Of a DNA stretch of 64,000 bases, positions 1 to 12,714 are shown piece after piece. This DNA comes from Cryptomeria japonica. Its lineage: Eukaryota > Streptophyta > Pinopsida > Cupressales > Cupressaceae. The notes beneath the pieces are model-generated. The model saw nothing but the letters and a program-made list of their open reading frames with translations. It was not told the origin of the DNA and did not search any database. Both the position numbers and the translations under genes were made by a program. The DNA is taken from the NCBI RefSeq assembly GCF_030272615.1, contig NC_081407.1, forward strand, positions 378,075,766 to 378,139,765. The letters are read 5' to 3'. The number at the start of each line of letters is the position of its first letter. Position 1 is the first letter of the stretch.

Positions 1-2679
1 CAATAACATGTTTGAATGTTGAAAATGTCACACAGGTTGCATTTTTGACACTGTTTTGGTGCGTTTGACATTATTTTGGCGCTATTCATCCTATTTCAGT
101 GCTTTTGCCTTCTCTTATGTTTTCCTTTCTTTTAGTGCGTTTGTGTTAAATAGTGCCTCTATTCAAACGCAGACTAGCGCTATTGTAACAAAACATTGTA
201 CAAATCACCTTGTAACCAAAAAAAAAAAAAAAAAAAATTAGGCTTGTAGAAGCCCACCAAATAGGCAGATTTTACTAACTATTTTTCTCTTTTGTACAGA
301 TTTAAATTAGATGAAAAAGTAGATTTATATTTCTTACTAACTTGTTTTTGAAGTTGGTTTAAAAAAAATGAATTCACTTTTTATTTTGGTTTAAAATTAA
401 CTTCACATTTCAAATTTGGGCTTTTAAAAAAAGAATCACACATTTGTTTGGGGCTCTTAAAAAGAATTTCATTGTTCCAAGGTAAAAAGAACCACAAAAT
501 TATACAAAACAACTTTATTTCTTGCAAGTTAGGAAACAAACTTTGTTTTGGTGCTTAAAATCAACAAAACAAAATTTATTTTCTTGCATCAACTTAAAAG
601 AAATTTACAATCAACACTTTGTTTTGGGGCAATCTAAAAAGAACAAGCCATTTTTCCTTCAAGCTCAAAAACAATTTTACTTCAAGCAAGATGTGTTTTC
701 AATTCAGTTGACTAGGATTTCAAAGTTCCTAGTTTACAAAATATTTTGCCTTTGAAGTTAAAAAAAAACACCATGACTGTTGGAGCAACATCTCCAAATA
801 GTTAGATCACATTGCAATGACAGATTAAAAAGAACAAGTGTTTTTCATGCTTGGCACACTTGTGCAAAGAGTTGGTCGAGTGGTCCTACTTCTAACACAC
901 ACTATCCTCTCCCTTGGCATTTGTGGTCCTAGGTGCAAGAGAAAAGTGTTAGTAACACTCAAAATTTTATCTTTTTAAGAGAGGCCTGCCAAGGGATCGA
1001 TACTCTTGGGAATGACCTCGAGCGGTAAATCCTTCGAGCCGCTATAGAAATCAGGTGAGAGCGAAAGCTGTAGCCTTGGGTATCGTTGTTCCTACAGTGT
1101 AATTGGCCGAAAGGACAAATGGGCCCCACCACTAGTTACAAGGCTCTTAAGTGAGTCACTGCAGAATGAACTTATGTCCAAAAACATCGAACATGAGTAA
1201 ACACCTTTTAGTAGTAGCCCACCCGTTCTATTGATTGAGGATATTTGCGATATAATTTAGTGCAAGAGAATAGATGGTTTTGCTCCCAAGATACTCACCA
1301 TACATATTTCCTTGAGTCGAAACATAGCTTTTTGAAAAGTCACTTGTGGCTTGATAAAAGTGGTGACTGCCCCATCATAGGGATCATCTATTTGTTATGC
1401 TCGTGCAAGACTTAGTATATCACATCCTTACCTGCCAAGGCGGGATTCATAAGGTATGTAGTACCAAAGTCGAAGAAATATCAAGATGTGGGCTAAATTT
1501 ATCACAACTGGCCATTTGACCTTAGGGATAAAAAGTGTTTGAAATGTGTTCATTTTAAAGACCAAGTGCAAATTGAGCCGACTTCAGGCTTTGGAAATAC
1601 ACCTTAAAATACATCTAAAGGAAGGGTCATATACAAGTCCAAAGATTGGGTTGATCTAGACCCATACTCATTTGTGCCTTTGAGGCAACATTTTGGTGTT
1701 TGTGTGCTTGCTTTGTTTTCTTATCAAAGAAACATCAAATCAGAAAATCAATCCCAAAAACAAAGTATTCATCCAACCAAACATCTTTCAAAAACAACCA
1801 AAAACATCAAAAACAAAGTGCAAACAACAAAAGAGTCAAAAATTTTATGACCATTCTTCACATCTTGCGAAAGAAGAAGCGTCATCAAAATATCAACTTG
1901 AAAAGAAGACAATTAAGCTCAAAGGCTTTGATAAAATGAAGGAAATTCTTCTATATCAATAGACAAATCTTTGTCTCCCATAGAGTTTTCTTGCGTCACA
2001 TGTGTCTCTATCTTCAAGGCAAAACAAACAAATTTGATTCCGAATCATTGAACCGCAGAGCTTTTATGCAATATAGAGCTCTGAGTTATCACAAAAACCA
2101 AGGAGGAAAGATTAATCCCAACTTCTTCCCAAACGTTTGTATCACATACAACACAGCTCGAGAAATACCACCAACACCCGAAAGGGAAGAGATAGAGTTT
2201 GTCCCATTTATAACACAAAGTTTTTATTGAAGTTGAAAACATTTTCATCCATCATCTCACTCATACATCATCACTTCATCATCAATCCATTCCAACTCTC
2301 AAAACATTAAGAGGTTCTTGCTCCAAGTTCTCTTTTTAGATATTGCTTGAATCAAACGCATCACATCACTTTTTAGATTGTTTCTACATCTAGGATAAGC
2401 TCATCCTAAGAGACACATCGACGCAGGTTAAAACTAGTTCATGAGTGAATCCTCTCATTACTAGGTAGTTAAATCTGTAACACATCTCAGATTTCTCTAC
2501 ACCTTATCACATCAAAACTTATCAAACAAACAAGCAATTCAAAGAAGGAATTTTGGTTACATCCACCTTAAAAGTGCTAGAGATCCACGTGCAACACAAT
2601 TCACCAACCATCAATCTCTCATTTCAACAAAAACTCATCATCATTTTCACACAACTTCAACAAAAAGCTTATAAACAAA
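1..2679 (+). other. Probable LTR and 5' leader of a Tat/Ogre-type element
   Basis: No coding region is convincing here. The stretch runs directly into the gag start at 2680 and is therefore most simply the LTR and untranslated leader of that element, continuing from outside the window. It is AT-rich, with a poly-A run near 219-238, repeated wording such as TTTTGG-rich segments at 40-120 and 440-640, and a more GC-balanced block at about 960-1140. I could not fix the LTR end or the primer-binding site. The short open frames between 1693 and 2230 have no recognisable domain and look accidental. Confidence 0.4.
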
Positions 2680-5600
2680 ATGGCTCAAACCCGATCACAG
2701 TCCAGGCAACGAGAAATAGAAAGGGAAGAAGAAGCAGAGGAAAATCTCAATGAATTTCAAGAAGCACTTGGAGGAAATGCAGATGATGAAAACCCAAGTA
2801 CTCCCACTCCTGCAACAATAGAAAGGGCTCAGCATAACCCTCTCTTTAACAGACTTTTTGACGAAATACTCAGGAGCAATGCGGATGCTCACTTCTTAAG
2901 ACTCGCTCTAGAAGGAGCCAAACTCCCCTCAGACTTTGATCTTGCCCAATTAAGACAAGCATTAGAAAGACAAAGTCACCATGAAGAGGAAAGAGATAGA
3001 GATCACATCAGATATAACATTCCTCGAGGTAACCCACCTCCTCCTCCTCCAAATGAAATGGAGATGTTGCGACAACAAGTCAAGAATCTTGCCCAACAAC
3101 TTCATAGTGGTGTCAAGACTAACCAATTATCACTCAATGACATCTGTCCCTATCCTTTTGATAGGAATCTTTACATGCCACCATTTCCTCGAGGATTCGA
3201 AACACCCAAGTTTGAAAAATATAGAGGAAAGGGGGATCCCCGCGATCATGTCCGAGAATTTCATTCCGCTTGTCTTGAAGTGGCATATGAAGACACCTAG
3301 CTAATGCACCTTTTTCCCCAAAGCTTGGGAGGCACAACCACATCATGGTTTTCCCGACTACCACGGGGCATTAGAACATTTGAGGAGCTCATCTAGAAGT
3401 TCCTAGCTCATTATTCTCATAACATTGAACGTGACATCACCATGGCTGATCTGTGCAACACCAAACAAAAACCAAGTGAACAATTCTCAGTATTCCTACA
3501 ACGATGGCGTCAAATGTCTAGCAGACATTCTCTTCAGTTACCTGAACGAGAACTAGTGGAAATATTCATTTCCAACTTAAACGAAGAAATGGAATTTCAC
3601 CTGGATGTCAAAGACACAGACTCTTTTAATGATATGATCACCAAGGGTTTGAAATGTGAACGGGAACTTATCAAGAAAGGACTCATCAAAATATTTAATG
3701 AACCAAAAGATGGTCCTCGCCCACGCTTCAACAACGATAAACCAAGCTTCTGGAATAAAAAAAAGAATGTTGTCAATGATGGGGTTGTGGATGCCAGGAC
3801 TATACAAAATGCACAACCTGTGGTTTGGTTTGTAGGACAAAATCCTCCACCTCAGAATAACACAAACATTCCTTCCAATCAAGGTCGCATCACATCTCAT
3901 GATGAACCTAGACCTCGTCAGCAAAAATAGAAACGAACATACACTCCCTTAGGGGAACCCATTGAAACAGTGTTGCGACAACTCATTTCTCAAAATTTGG
4001 TCACTCTACCTAAACTATCAAACTATGAGCCTCAAGTCAAACCGGCATGGTGGAGAGATACTGAACACTGTGAATTCCATCAAGGAAGAGGACACAAGAC
4101 AAGTAATTGTCACCGATTGAAAGATCTCATTCAGGATCTTATTGATCGAGGAGAAATTGAAATTGAAGGACATAACCCTAAAACAACCAATAATGATCAT
4201 TTGATGTTAAAAAATCCACTTCCATCACAAGATCAAAGGGATCCTTCCACTTCCAGGCGAGGCACTGATAGCACTAATTATACGCAGGTTGCGTATAATT
4301 ACACTATAAATCATCTGTATGATGCCAATGAACAAATTGCAACCATAACCTTCAAAAATCCCAACTCAAATTGCAATGTTGTTACGCGTCGCGGCAAAGT
4401 TACCATAAAGGCAGCTCCACAAGGCACCACCTCCATCCCAAAGCAGTACAATCTTGTGGAACAATTAGAGAAAATCCCTGCACTTATATCCATTTTAGAG
4501 ATTTTGCGTCTATCGCCATCTCATAAAACTATCTTAGATCAACCACTCCAAGAGGCGTCAGTCCCTGCAAACTTGAATACAGACCAATTTCAAGCAATGG
4601 TTGGAAATCTAAAGTCCTCAACTTGTCTCACTTTTTCCGAAAGTGACAACTCTTCCTTCCAGCAACCTCATAATGCCTCACTCCACATCGAAGGATTTAT
4701 TAACCAGCATAGGATCAAGCGAGTCATGATAGATAATGGAGCAGGCCTAAACATTTGTACACTACAGTTGGTCACAGCATTGGGCTATGCGGTAGAATCA
4801 GTGGATCCTCATAAGAAGATCACAATCAAAGCCTATGACGATGCAGAGCGTTCATCCAAAGGAGTTGTGGTACTACCAATCCGCGTGGGCCCTGTGGTAA
4901 AGCACAGCATCTATCAGGTTCTGGACCTTCCTCTGCCATACAATCTATTATTAGGAAGACCTTGGATACATGCCATGCAAGCTGTTCCATCTACCTACCA
5001 TCAATGTATCAAGTTCCCACATAACGGTGTAGAGATCACAATCTTGGGTGATACAAACCCCTTTGCATATTGCCATAATATCAACCATCAACCAGAGATT
5101 ACCGTTCCTAATAATAGAGAAGCCATTTCTTCCACATCATGTATCAGTCCCGCCTCTCTTGCCCGTTCAAACACCACTATACCCAAGCAAGAAAAGCTTA
5201 AGATGAAGATAGCAGAGGAAGGTCCTGGGGAATACAACTTGAGTCAACTCTTTTGTGTGGGACAAATGCCCACTTCTCCTAGAACGCATGGTAAACCACA
5301 ACAGTTACTCCAACAACCCATAGTCATGCCAGCATGTGCTTTGACGCCTTTCATCCTTGGAAAGAGTCAAGAGGAAGAAACACAAGATGAGGACCTGGTG
5401 GAATGGATCTATAAGGATCCCATCACCACTAATGTACCGCGAGTTACACTTCCTACAGAGCAGTATGGCAAAGGCCTCCTCATTATGCAAAGAATGGGGT
5501 ATGATGGTCAGAGTGCTTTAGGATATTGCAAACAAGGACGACATGAACCTCTGCTGCCAGAATTAAAGCCCACAGATAATACAGGCCTAGGCTTTGAAAA

Positions 5601-5837
5601 GGAGATATTTCCTAAGCTCAAATTAAAAGGAAAACCCAGCAAACCATTTTGTCCACCTGCTGCAAAGCGGACACCTTTCATTATCAAAGCGGCATCAAGC
5701 ACCATCCCAACTGCCCCATCGAGGCTCCGAATCCCAACACAGCCATTACCAATGCCACTCATCCCACCAAACAAACCAGTAATCCCATCAGCAACACCAT
5801 TAGCAGCAGCAACTGTATCAGAACCCGCAGCAGCATC
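2680..5837 (+). pseudogene. Tat/Ogre-type gag-protease-G-patch polyprotein, broken
   Basis: One reading frame runs from the ATG at 2680 to the microsatellite at 5838, interrupted by three in-frame TAG codons at 3298-3300, near 3394 and at 3928-3930. In order it shows an acidic N-terminus, a retrotransposon gag domain (roughly residues 165-330), a zinc-knuckle-like CEFHQGRGHKTSNC motif near residue 463, an aspartic protease with DNGAG near residue 684 and LLGRPW downstream, then a G-patch-like segment around residues 925-975 containing GKGLLIMQRMGYDGQ and NTGLGF. This knuckle form and this order are typical of Tat/Ogre Ty3/Gypsy elements. No reverse transcriptase, RNase H or integrase follows; the frame enters (TATG)n and then unrelated DNA. 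The product would package element RNA in cytoplasmic particles; this copy cannot make it. Family call good, exact clade less so. Confidence 0.85.
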
Positions 5838-6086
5838 TATGTATGTATGTATGTATGTATGTATGTATGTATGTATGTATGTATGTATGTATGTATGTAT
5901 GTATGTATGTATGTATGTATATGTATATATATGTGTGTGTGTATATATATATATATATGTATGTATGTATATCTACATATATATATACACATATATATGT
6001 ATATACACATATATATGTATATACACATATATATGTATATACATATATATGTATACACACACACACACACACATACATATGTATAC
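5838..6086 (+). repeat. (TATG)n / TA / TG / CA compound microsatellite
   Basis: About 20 copies of TATG (5838-5920) pass into mixed TATA, TGTG and TACACATA tracts and end in (AC)n near 6072. It joins the truncated Tat polyprotein to unrelated sequence. The long open frames encoding MYVC-type repeats on both strands are by-products of the repeat and are not genes. Confidence 0.97.
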
Positions 6087-6134
6087 AAGTTGAAAATGGT
6101 AATAAAATTTAGAGAGGAGGTAGTTTGAATCAAT

Positions 6135-6328
6135 TATAATTTTTAGGACATTTTTTACCTTGTCTGCCTCATCCTCAAATTGGAAACCCCAAGCGGAAAT
6201 CGATGAATATGCCTCCATTTTTGTCCTGTAGTGATGACCTACATGGACAATTTCCTCTCCTAACAACATTTTCACTCTCTCGTACAACCACTCATCCTTA
6301 AACAAGAACAAACCTTCTAGCCTCCTGT
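6135..6328 (-). pseudogene. Exon-like open segment, unidentified
   Basis: On the minus strand a TTACAG acceptor-like site is followed by about 60 open codons of well-mixed composition, including the stretches WLYERVKMLLGEEIVHVGHH and YSSISAWGFQFEDEAD. The segment then runs into the microsatellite without a clear donor or stop. The composition looks like real protein rather than repeat-derived sequence, but I do not recognise the family and see no neighbouring exon. It may be a stranded exon of a host gene, or chance. Confidence 0.3.
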
Positions 6329-6344
6329 CTGTAAATTATCCGAT

Positions 6345-7310
6345 AAATTGGACTAATTTCTTATTAGTATGGAAGGAGAAATTGGCTTCCATGTTGCTTA
6401 TAAAGAAACCCAAGACAATTCTGCAAGTGCAAACAATATGATATCAAGACTTCCAATCCACCCAAGATTTAAAAACCTCTCACTCAATTCTAATTTCTAA
6501 CATACAATGGCAGCGGCCGTCGGTATTAATCACAAAGTCTGTCATCATTCCTCCGCATGTACTAGTTCAACCACATAATTTGTCCACACAAGCTAGCATT
6601 AAAGTCGACTAAAGGATAAATGTTAACCATTCACTTTCAGTCATGTGCGTACCATAAGACAATATCACTGCATATCCATTGTCTGTTCCTGTGGGTCCCA
6701 TTATACATAGGATTTTTTCAACCCAAAGGCCATGTCACCTAACGCTTCATCTTCCCATGGGCCATAGCCTTTATTTCGTGTCGGTCTTCAATGACACATA
6801 TTTTAGATGTTCAATGTACATGTACCTAGTTAGTTGGACTTTTTTTTTTAATATTGAAATTATGCAAAAAAAATACAACAAGTAAGTTGGACTTTTAATT
6901 CACTTGTTTTTCGCAAGATAAACTTTTTTATATATATATTTATAATCGATGATAATCAATGTATAAATAATTAATGAAATAAACTCGATTTTTTTTTTTT
7001 TATATTAAATATAGAGGAAGAAACATTACATAAAAAAGATCATAGTATTATATTTATTTCCATTGTTTAACAAAATATTGAAATACTATAGCTCATAGAC
7101 AAAAAAATGTATGAGCTAAGACATTGTGATCCTTATTGGATGCTATCACTTGCAGCCAATCCTTGACATTATGTTTTTTCAAATACTTATTTGTCAAGCA
7201 CTTCAAATATCTTTTAGAAAAGAAGTGACACTGAGTTTGTTCTTTAACTTTAGAGAAGAAATTAGAATAGACCTGCTAAATTTTTATGGTGAAAATTAAA
7301 TCTTATATCC
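6345..7310. other. AT-rich intergenic DNA, nothing recognised
   Basis: I see no domain-bearing frame and no repeat structure beyond short poly-A or poly-T runs (for example 6840-6852 and 6990-7002) and short TA tracts. Confidence 0.5.
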
Positions 7311-7322
7311 ACACAAATACAA

Positions 7323-7401
<79 letters not shown>

Positions 7402-8049
7402 AATATAAATATATATACATATATATACACACATATATACACGTATATACATATATAAGTATATATATATGTATACACATATATATATACATACATATAC
7501 ATATATTTGTATATACATACATATATATATATGTATGTATACATATAAATATATATGTATATGTATGTATATATACACATATATATGTATATATAGATGT
7601 ATACATATGTATATGCATATACATATACATATATACATATATGTATATGTATATATACATATATATACACATATACATATATGCATATATATATACATAT
7701 ATGTATATGTATATATACATATGTATACATCTATATATACATACATATACATATATATGTGTATATATATACATATACATATGTATATATACATATATAC
7801 ATGTATATATACATATACATATATGTATATGTACATATACATATGTATACATCTATATATACATATATATGTACATATATGTACATATACATATATGTAT
7901 ATATACATGTATATATGTATATGTACATGTATATATATATATATATGTATATATACATGTATATATATATATATACATGTACATATACATATATACATGT
8001 ATATATACATATATGTATGTATATGTACATATATATATATGTATATACA

Positions 8050-8085
<36 letters not shown>

Positions 8086-8097
8086 TGTACATATATT
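7311..8097. repeat. Long alternating pyrimidine-purine compound microsatellite
   Basis: About 790 bases consist almost entirely of TA, CA and TG dinucleotide steps: (ACATAT)n at 7325-7370, (AC)n at 7371-7390, then mixed TATACA/TATGTA and a closing (TATG)n at about 8057-8088. Breaks in alternation are few and mostly before 7560. A TATAGATG-containing segment near 7588 recurs as its reverse complement near 7722 and 7846, so the tract has inverted and direct internal repeats. Long open frames exist in all phases for trivial reasons. Confidence 0.97.
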
Positions 8098-8244
8098 AGT
8101 TGTTCCCTATTCCTTCACAAATTGTCGCTTCACATTTTACACTTTTCTCTTTGGGAAAGCTTCAATGGATGAAGCAATTACTATCAAACAAACTTTAATC
8201 TCTTAGTTGGATGCTTTGAGATAGTCCATCAATAGAGATAAATT

Positions 8245-8985
8245 AGGGCAGTGTTTTTCTTCATAGCGGTTGCTCTCCTTAAGCTAAAGTGGATGAACTT
8301 TGGATAGGTATTGTGGGAAGCTTACCGTGCACGCGTTTAACCAATGATGACTCTATTTTCTATGTGCCTGCTTTGGTTTTATCTTCTTCCTATTGTTGGA
8401 GGATGCTATCCTTCTTGAGGATATTTTATTTAGCCCCTCACTCCCATTTTTGTTTGTTGTTCCTTGTTGGGTTGTTGCTTAGGGGACCTCTCCTTCTTTG
8501 CAAGTGTTGGGATCATTTTTTATATGGTCCTTTGTTTGGAGCCCTTCCCCTATGTTTTACTTCATTGGGACTCTATTCCCCATTATTTTTGTTTATAGTT
8601 GGCCTATGGAGGTGGCCCTAGTTGGTTTATTTGATAGCCATGTTGGCAATAGGTTGCCGAAAGCCTTGTAAAATTTGTTGGTTATTGTTTGTCCCCTTGG
8701 TTGGTTTCATCCCAGCCTAAGGGAGGTTGTCAAAATAATGGTTCGAGGTGTTCCTAAACCCCTCTATTTTGATTAGGTAGTCTCATTTTCTTGGGACTTC
8801 GATTCCCATCTGTTACGACTCCAATCAAAAGCCTCTTTTTAAAATGGGGTTTTCTTTTTTTAGTGTTTTCTAGATCGTCTCACTACTTGTGAGCTCTTCT
8901 CTCTACATGCCTTTGTGGAAGCTTGTTCTAGTGCAAGCCTATCCTATTTTTTCTTTTCTGTTAAGGTTAAGAATGTCCTTCTTTT
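8245..8985 (+). repeat. Unclassified dispersed repeat, copy 1
   Basis: This stretch matches the reverse complement of 12715-13870 along its length. Shared landmarks include GCTAAAGTGG near 8284, the segment encoding YVPALVL near 8360, GGTTATTG near 8680, GAGGTTGTCAA near 8725 and TTGTTCTAG near 8925. It ends in a T/A-rich tail near 8985. The apparent 110-codon frame at 8289-8621 has a partial counterpart in the other copy, but both are interrupted, so coding is doubtful. I cannot assign it to a known family; a degenerate LINE 3' region is one possibility. Confidence 0.65.
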
Positions 8986-9775
8986 TTAATAAAAATGATG
9001 TGAACAAATGGCAAATGCACAAAAAGAGGAAGTAAGAAGTCTTACAACTAAAGAGAAAAAATAATAATAAGAGAAATAATATGCTCAAAATTATATGAGA
9101 GAATGATGTGAACAAATAATTGATGCATAAAAACAAGAAGAAATGAATCACTGAAACTAAAATGATAGAGAAAGAAGTGTTAAATGTAGCGAAAATCTAA
9201 TAGTGGAAGAGATTGAAGTGAAAATGAGATAGCATGCAGATAAGATTATAACACATCTTATATGAACACCTGAGGATGGAAAATATATATTGAGAAGAAT
9301 GAAAATAATGACGAATTCTAACCAATTTAATGAGATAGAAAGACAACAAATACAAGTGTGCAATCATAAGTACGTCCAAATTCACCATCAATCTAATGGG
9401 AATGTTGAGGTTAGTTTTGAAGGGATGAATTCCATTACAATAAATAGTGTGCTACAAATACCAAATGATAGAATTCAAAATATAATGGATGTTGATTCTC
9501 AAAATCATATAGAAAATAATAATTCACGAGAGGAACTAACATCTCCACTAAGAAGATGAAGACAATTGGAAATCACACAAAATAGAAGGGATCAAGGAAT
9601 AGTTAATAATTAAGATTAAATTTTTGGTTTAAAAGATGAAATGTCTCATCAATAATGAAGTCCTAGTGTACATTTGAATGAATATGATATGCATCATGAT
9701 TTGTAAAGCATAATTAATTTTGTATTTAAATAAAAAAGGTGATAAATTAATACTTTACATGTTGCACTATGGATG
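8986..9775. other. AT-rich DNA with one 89-codon orphan frame
   Basis: The only frame of note is at 9290-9559 on the plus strand (89 codons, Asn/Gln/Ile-rich, no recognised domain). No upstream or downstream gene structure supports it, and it is probably accidental or a repeat relic. Confidence 0.35.
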
Positions 9776-9935
9776 CTACTAGCCTAGATATCTTAATACA
9801 TCTATCTAAAATATATCAAGACGTATCAGTCTTGTGGCACCTATCAATTATCAATAAAAATTTATAATAGGTGCCTCGAGATTAATATCTCTTGGCGTAT
9901 TTTAGATAGATGTATTTAGATATTTAAGGTAGTAG
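9776..9935. repeat. 160-bp foldback (MITE-like hairpin)
   Basis: The left arm starts CTACTAGCCTAGATATC and the right arm ends with the matching complement TTTAAGGTAGTAG. The arms are about 70 bases each and by hand about 80% complementary, sharing ACATCTATCTAAAAT and GGCACCTAT, around a loop of about 20 bases. No coding capacity. I could not identify a clean target-site duplication, so MITE is a structural description rather than a family call. Confidence 0.7.
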
Positions 9936-10459
9936 AAAACATTAAAGAAATATATACAATGACAACAAAGGATGGAGAGTAATGACATAATTACGAATAT
10001 TAATATTAATAATAAACATTATATTTCAAAATAAGTATCACATAAAATTGATGTATTTATGCATCTAGTAAATAACACAATTCAAAAATAAAATAAAAAT
10101 TTGAAGTAAAAATTAAATTGATATCTATAATATTTTTTAAATAGACATATATATAATTCAAACAATTTCAATGATTGAATGTTTCATTTTTCTGTCATAG
10201 ATTTGAGGTCAATATATAGTATTTTAAACTTTTAAGGAAACATATTTTCCATATAAAATTTAATGATGCTCATCTCAAACTTTTAGTTTTGAAATTAAAT
10301 TTAATAGGATCATTCTTGAGAGAAAAAGCACTAAGTAATAGATCTCCACCCTAATACATTAAAGATAGCTATGCTAATTTTTATTTTAATCTATATTTAC
10401 TCCACATTTATTCCAGGTTGGCTCCTCTAATCGCAATAAGATACTTCATTTAAAAGGCA
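9936..10459. other. AT-rich DNA with a short internal duplication at its edge
   Basis: No gene is seen. The segment at about 10380-10450 (ATTTTAATCTATATTTACTC, ending CAATAAGATA) resembles 10470-10545, which begins the F-box-related fragment, suggesting a small local duplication of the region 5' of that fragment. Confidence 0.4.
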
Positions 10460-10760
10460 TATTCGTATCTTATTTATTTTAATTTATATTTGTTGCACAT
10501 TTCTTGCTCTTATCCCAATAACGCACTCAATCTCAAAAGCATATAATAGGGAGTGAGGATGAAATATATATATATATATATAAAATTCAAGGTTTATTGA
10601 ATTATAAATACAAATCCATTTAAGTGCTTGGAGGCTTGGGAGATGAAAGGAATGGAGAAAAAAATTATTGCAAGACATAAAGGATACACAAGAAGGGGAT
10701 ATATAAGCTATCCTATGAAGAAATTAGGTATGTTCTTCAAGACATGTGGCAACTCTTGCA
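10460..10760 (+). pseudogene. Truncated 5' duplicate of the F-box gene at 15392
   Basis: This segment aligns with 15210-15525. Shared stretches include AGTGAGGATGAAATA, ATTCAAGGTTTATT, GGAATGGAG, AAAGGATACA, GGGGATATAT and AACTCTTGCA against AGCTCTTGCA. It therefore carries the upstream region, the start codon area and the beginning of the F-box, with many substitutions, a TA expansion at 10565-10581 and broken frame. Homology stops after the first helix region; the kelch part is absent. It is a non-functional paralogous relic. Confidence 0.75.
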
Positions 10761-12714
10761 GAGGATTGAAGATTTCAGTATAAAATATTATTTTAGATAA
10801 GCTAATGATAATGTTTATGCATTAGATAAAAAAGATTGTAGGATTGTGAAAGGGGAAATTAGGCATAATAAGAATTAGATTTACAAAGATTAACCCTTGG
10901 AACCAATAGATTTAGCTATATCTCATTGATCCATCTTTCTAACAAGTTTTCTCCTTTGCAAGTTGTCATCCTTAGGAACAATGCTTGGTAATGATGATGC
11001 AAAGTTAAAGTATCAAAGCTATGTGTTAGATGTGGCATGTAGTAAGGATACCAATATCTCCTTAAATGTTAACTTAATGATTTTTACCTAGAAATGATGG
11101 TCCTCAACTAGTGCCTTTGTCATATCAAAGGCCATGTATATCGCTCAACAACTTCTGGCCATCTTATGTCATTCTCTTAATCCTTGTGAAGGTGTTGGGA
11201 AGGATATCATATCATGGGATCTACTAAAATTGGGACCTTAACAAGGATATCAAAGCACTTTCTCTATCTTTACTAAATAGCTCATATTCCTCTCTTGTGC
11301 AAAAGTATATTCCTCTCATACCATCACATATCAAGGATTGTGTGGATGTAGAGAGGTGATGTTTTTGAGGAAAGTAGGTAGCCATTCTTTTCTTCGTCCT
11401 TTGTTTTGAAAATGTTGTTTCCTTCTTCAAATGTAGTTTAAGTTTTTCAACCAAATAATTTCTAAGGAATCTGCAAATGTATAGATGTGGGGTTCTCAAG
11501 AATCAGAGGTTGTCAATGTTAGCTTCATCTTATTGCTTACATTTAGTGCTTCCTTTCACTGTGAACCATGTAATGTAATCCTCTTAACCTGATAATTTAT
11601 GTTTCCTTCATTGTTTAGGAGTTTCCAACCATAGGGGCCTTCACTCCAAAGTACATGAAATGAGTCTTCTCATGGAATTTGATAACAATATAAAGAGCAA
11701 TTATCACTATTATTATAGAAGAAGTAATTTTCCCTAAGGCCCTATGGAATATTTACTCTTCTCAAGTGGTATCTTTATTTCTCTCAAATACATTTGATGT
11801 ACTATAAAATTATGGTTCTTTGTTGCATTTGTTGTGTCAATTGCTTCTTTTTTTTGTTGATAATTTTGAAAAGGCTACAAAAAGTATGATTTATTCTACG
11901 ACAAGGGTCAATGTGGTGGAAATTTTTTGACGAAAAACTTGAATAAGAAACCCTAGTATACAAAGTTGTATAATACCATGAAGATTAGCCTTGAATTGAA
12001 CAACTGCAAATTTTTTTAGGGAAAAATAGGGATTTTAGGAGATCATTTATCCATCAAAGGCCACCCTTTTTTAATAACTCTTTTATACACCCCAATGTCT
12101 TATTCTACACCAATCGATTCATTGAAATATTTGGAATGCACATCGTAAGGAAAGATTCAGAAAGGACTCCAACGATTTCTTTATGCTTTTCAAGTTTAGT
12201 GACAAGTAGTCTTAGGGGGACAAAGTAGATGGCAAAGGAGTGGGGGAAAACAATCCTTAGAGCTAGCTAGGGGCCCTTTTGTTAGCTTGGTTTCACGTAT
12301 TTTTCTAAGTAAAATGTCTTTTGGATACAAAATCTTTCTAGTTCCTCTCTCTATGAAAAATTGGGGTTGTGTTTATCTATGTTTATTAGGGGTATTATAG
12401 CCTTTGGTCTACATATTTTTACGTTTAGTAGATTATTATATTCTAGATAGATATAGCATATTGGTCCATGGTCTTTGTCATTTCCATTTTTTAGAATCAT
12501 ATTGTAGCTTACTAGCTGGTTAGGTTTGGTCTACATGTTGACAAGGATCTTTGTGGTTTCCCTTCCTGTAGTATGTTCTCTCCTCTCTGGGCATGACTGG
12601 TTTCATTTTAACTTTTGTATTATAATGTTTATATTTTAAATTAATATAGTAGTATTTGCTTGTATTTTTTTATTTTTTAAATCTACAAATACATCTCATC
12701 CATGTTTTGATTTT
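10761..12714. other. Low-gene-content DNA, possible degenerate retroposon 3' region
   Basis: I found no reading frame with a recognisable domain. The part at about 12520-12670 (a TTAACTTTTGTATTATAATG-like ending followed by AT-rich sequence) resembles the tail of a plant retroposon, but only weakly. Treat the stretch as unassigned. Confidence 0.3.

Noticed and set aside
3298-3930. Programmed readthrough of TAG codons in the Tat gag
   Set aside because: Three TAGs at different places inside conserved domains fit decay better than a single regulated readthrough site, and no readthrough context is evident.
5818-6311. Long open frames encoding MYVC and IYIY repeats on both strands
   Set aside because: They are produced by the TATG/TA/CA microsatellite, which lacks stops in several phases. 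No gene structure.
7262-8206. Frames of up to 245 codons on both strands
   Set aside because: Alternating pyrimidine-purine repeat translated in every phase; Tyr/Ile/Met/Cys-only composition.
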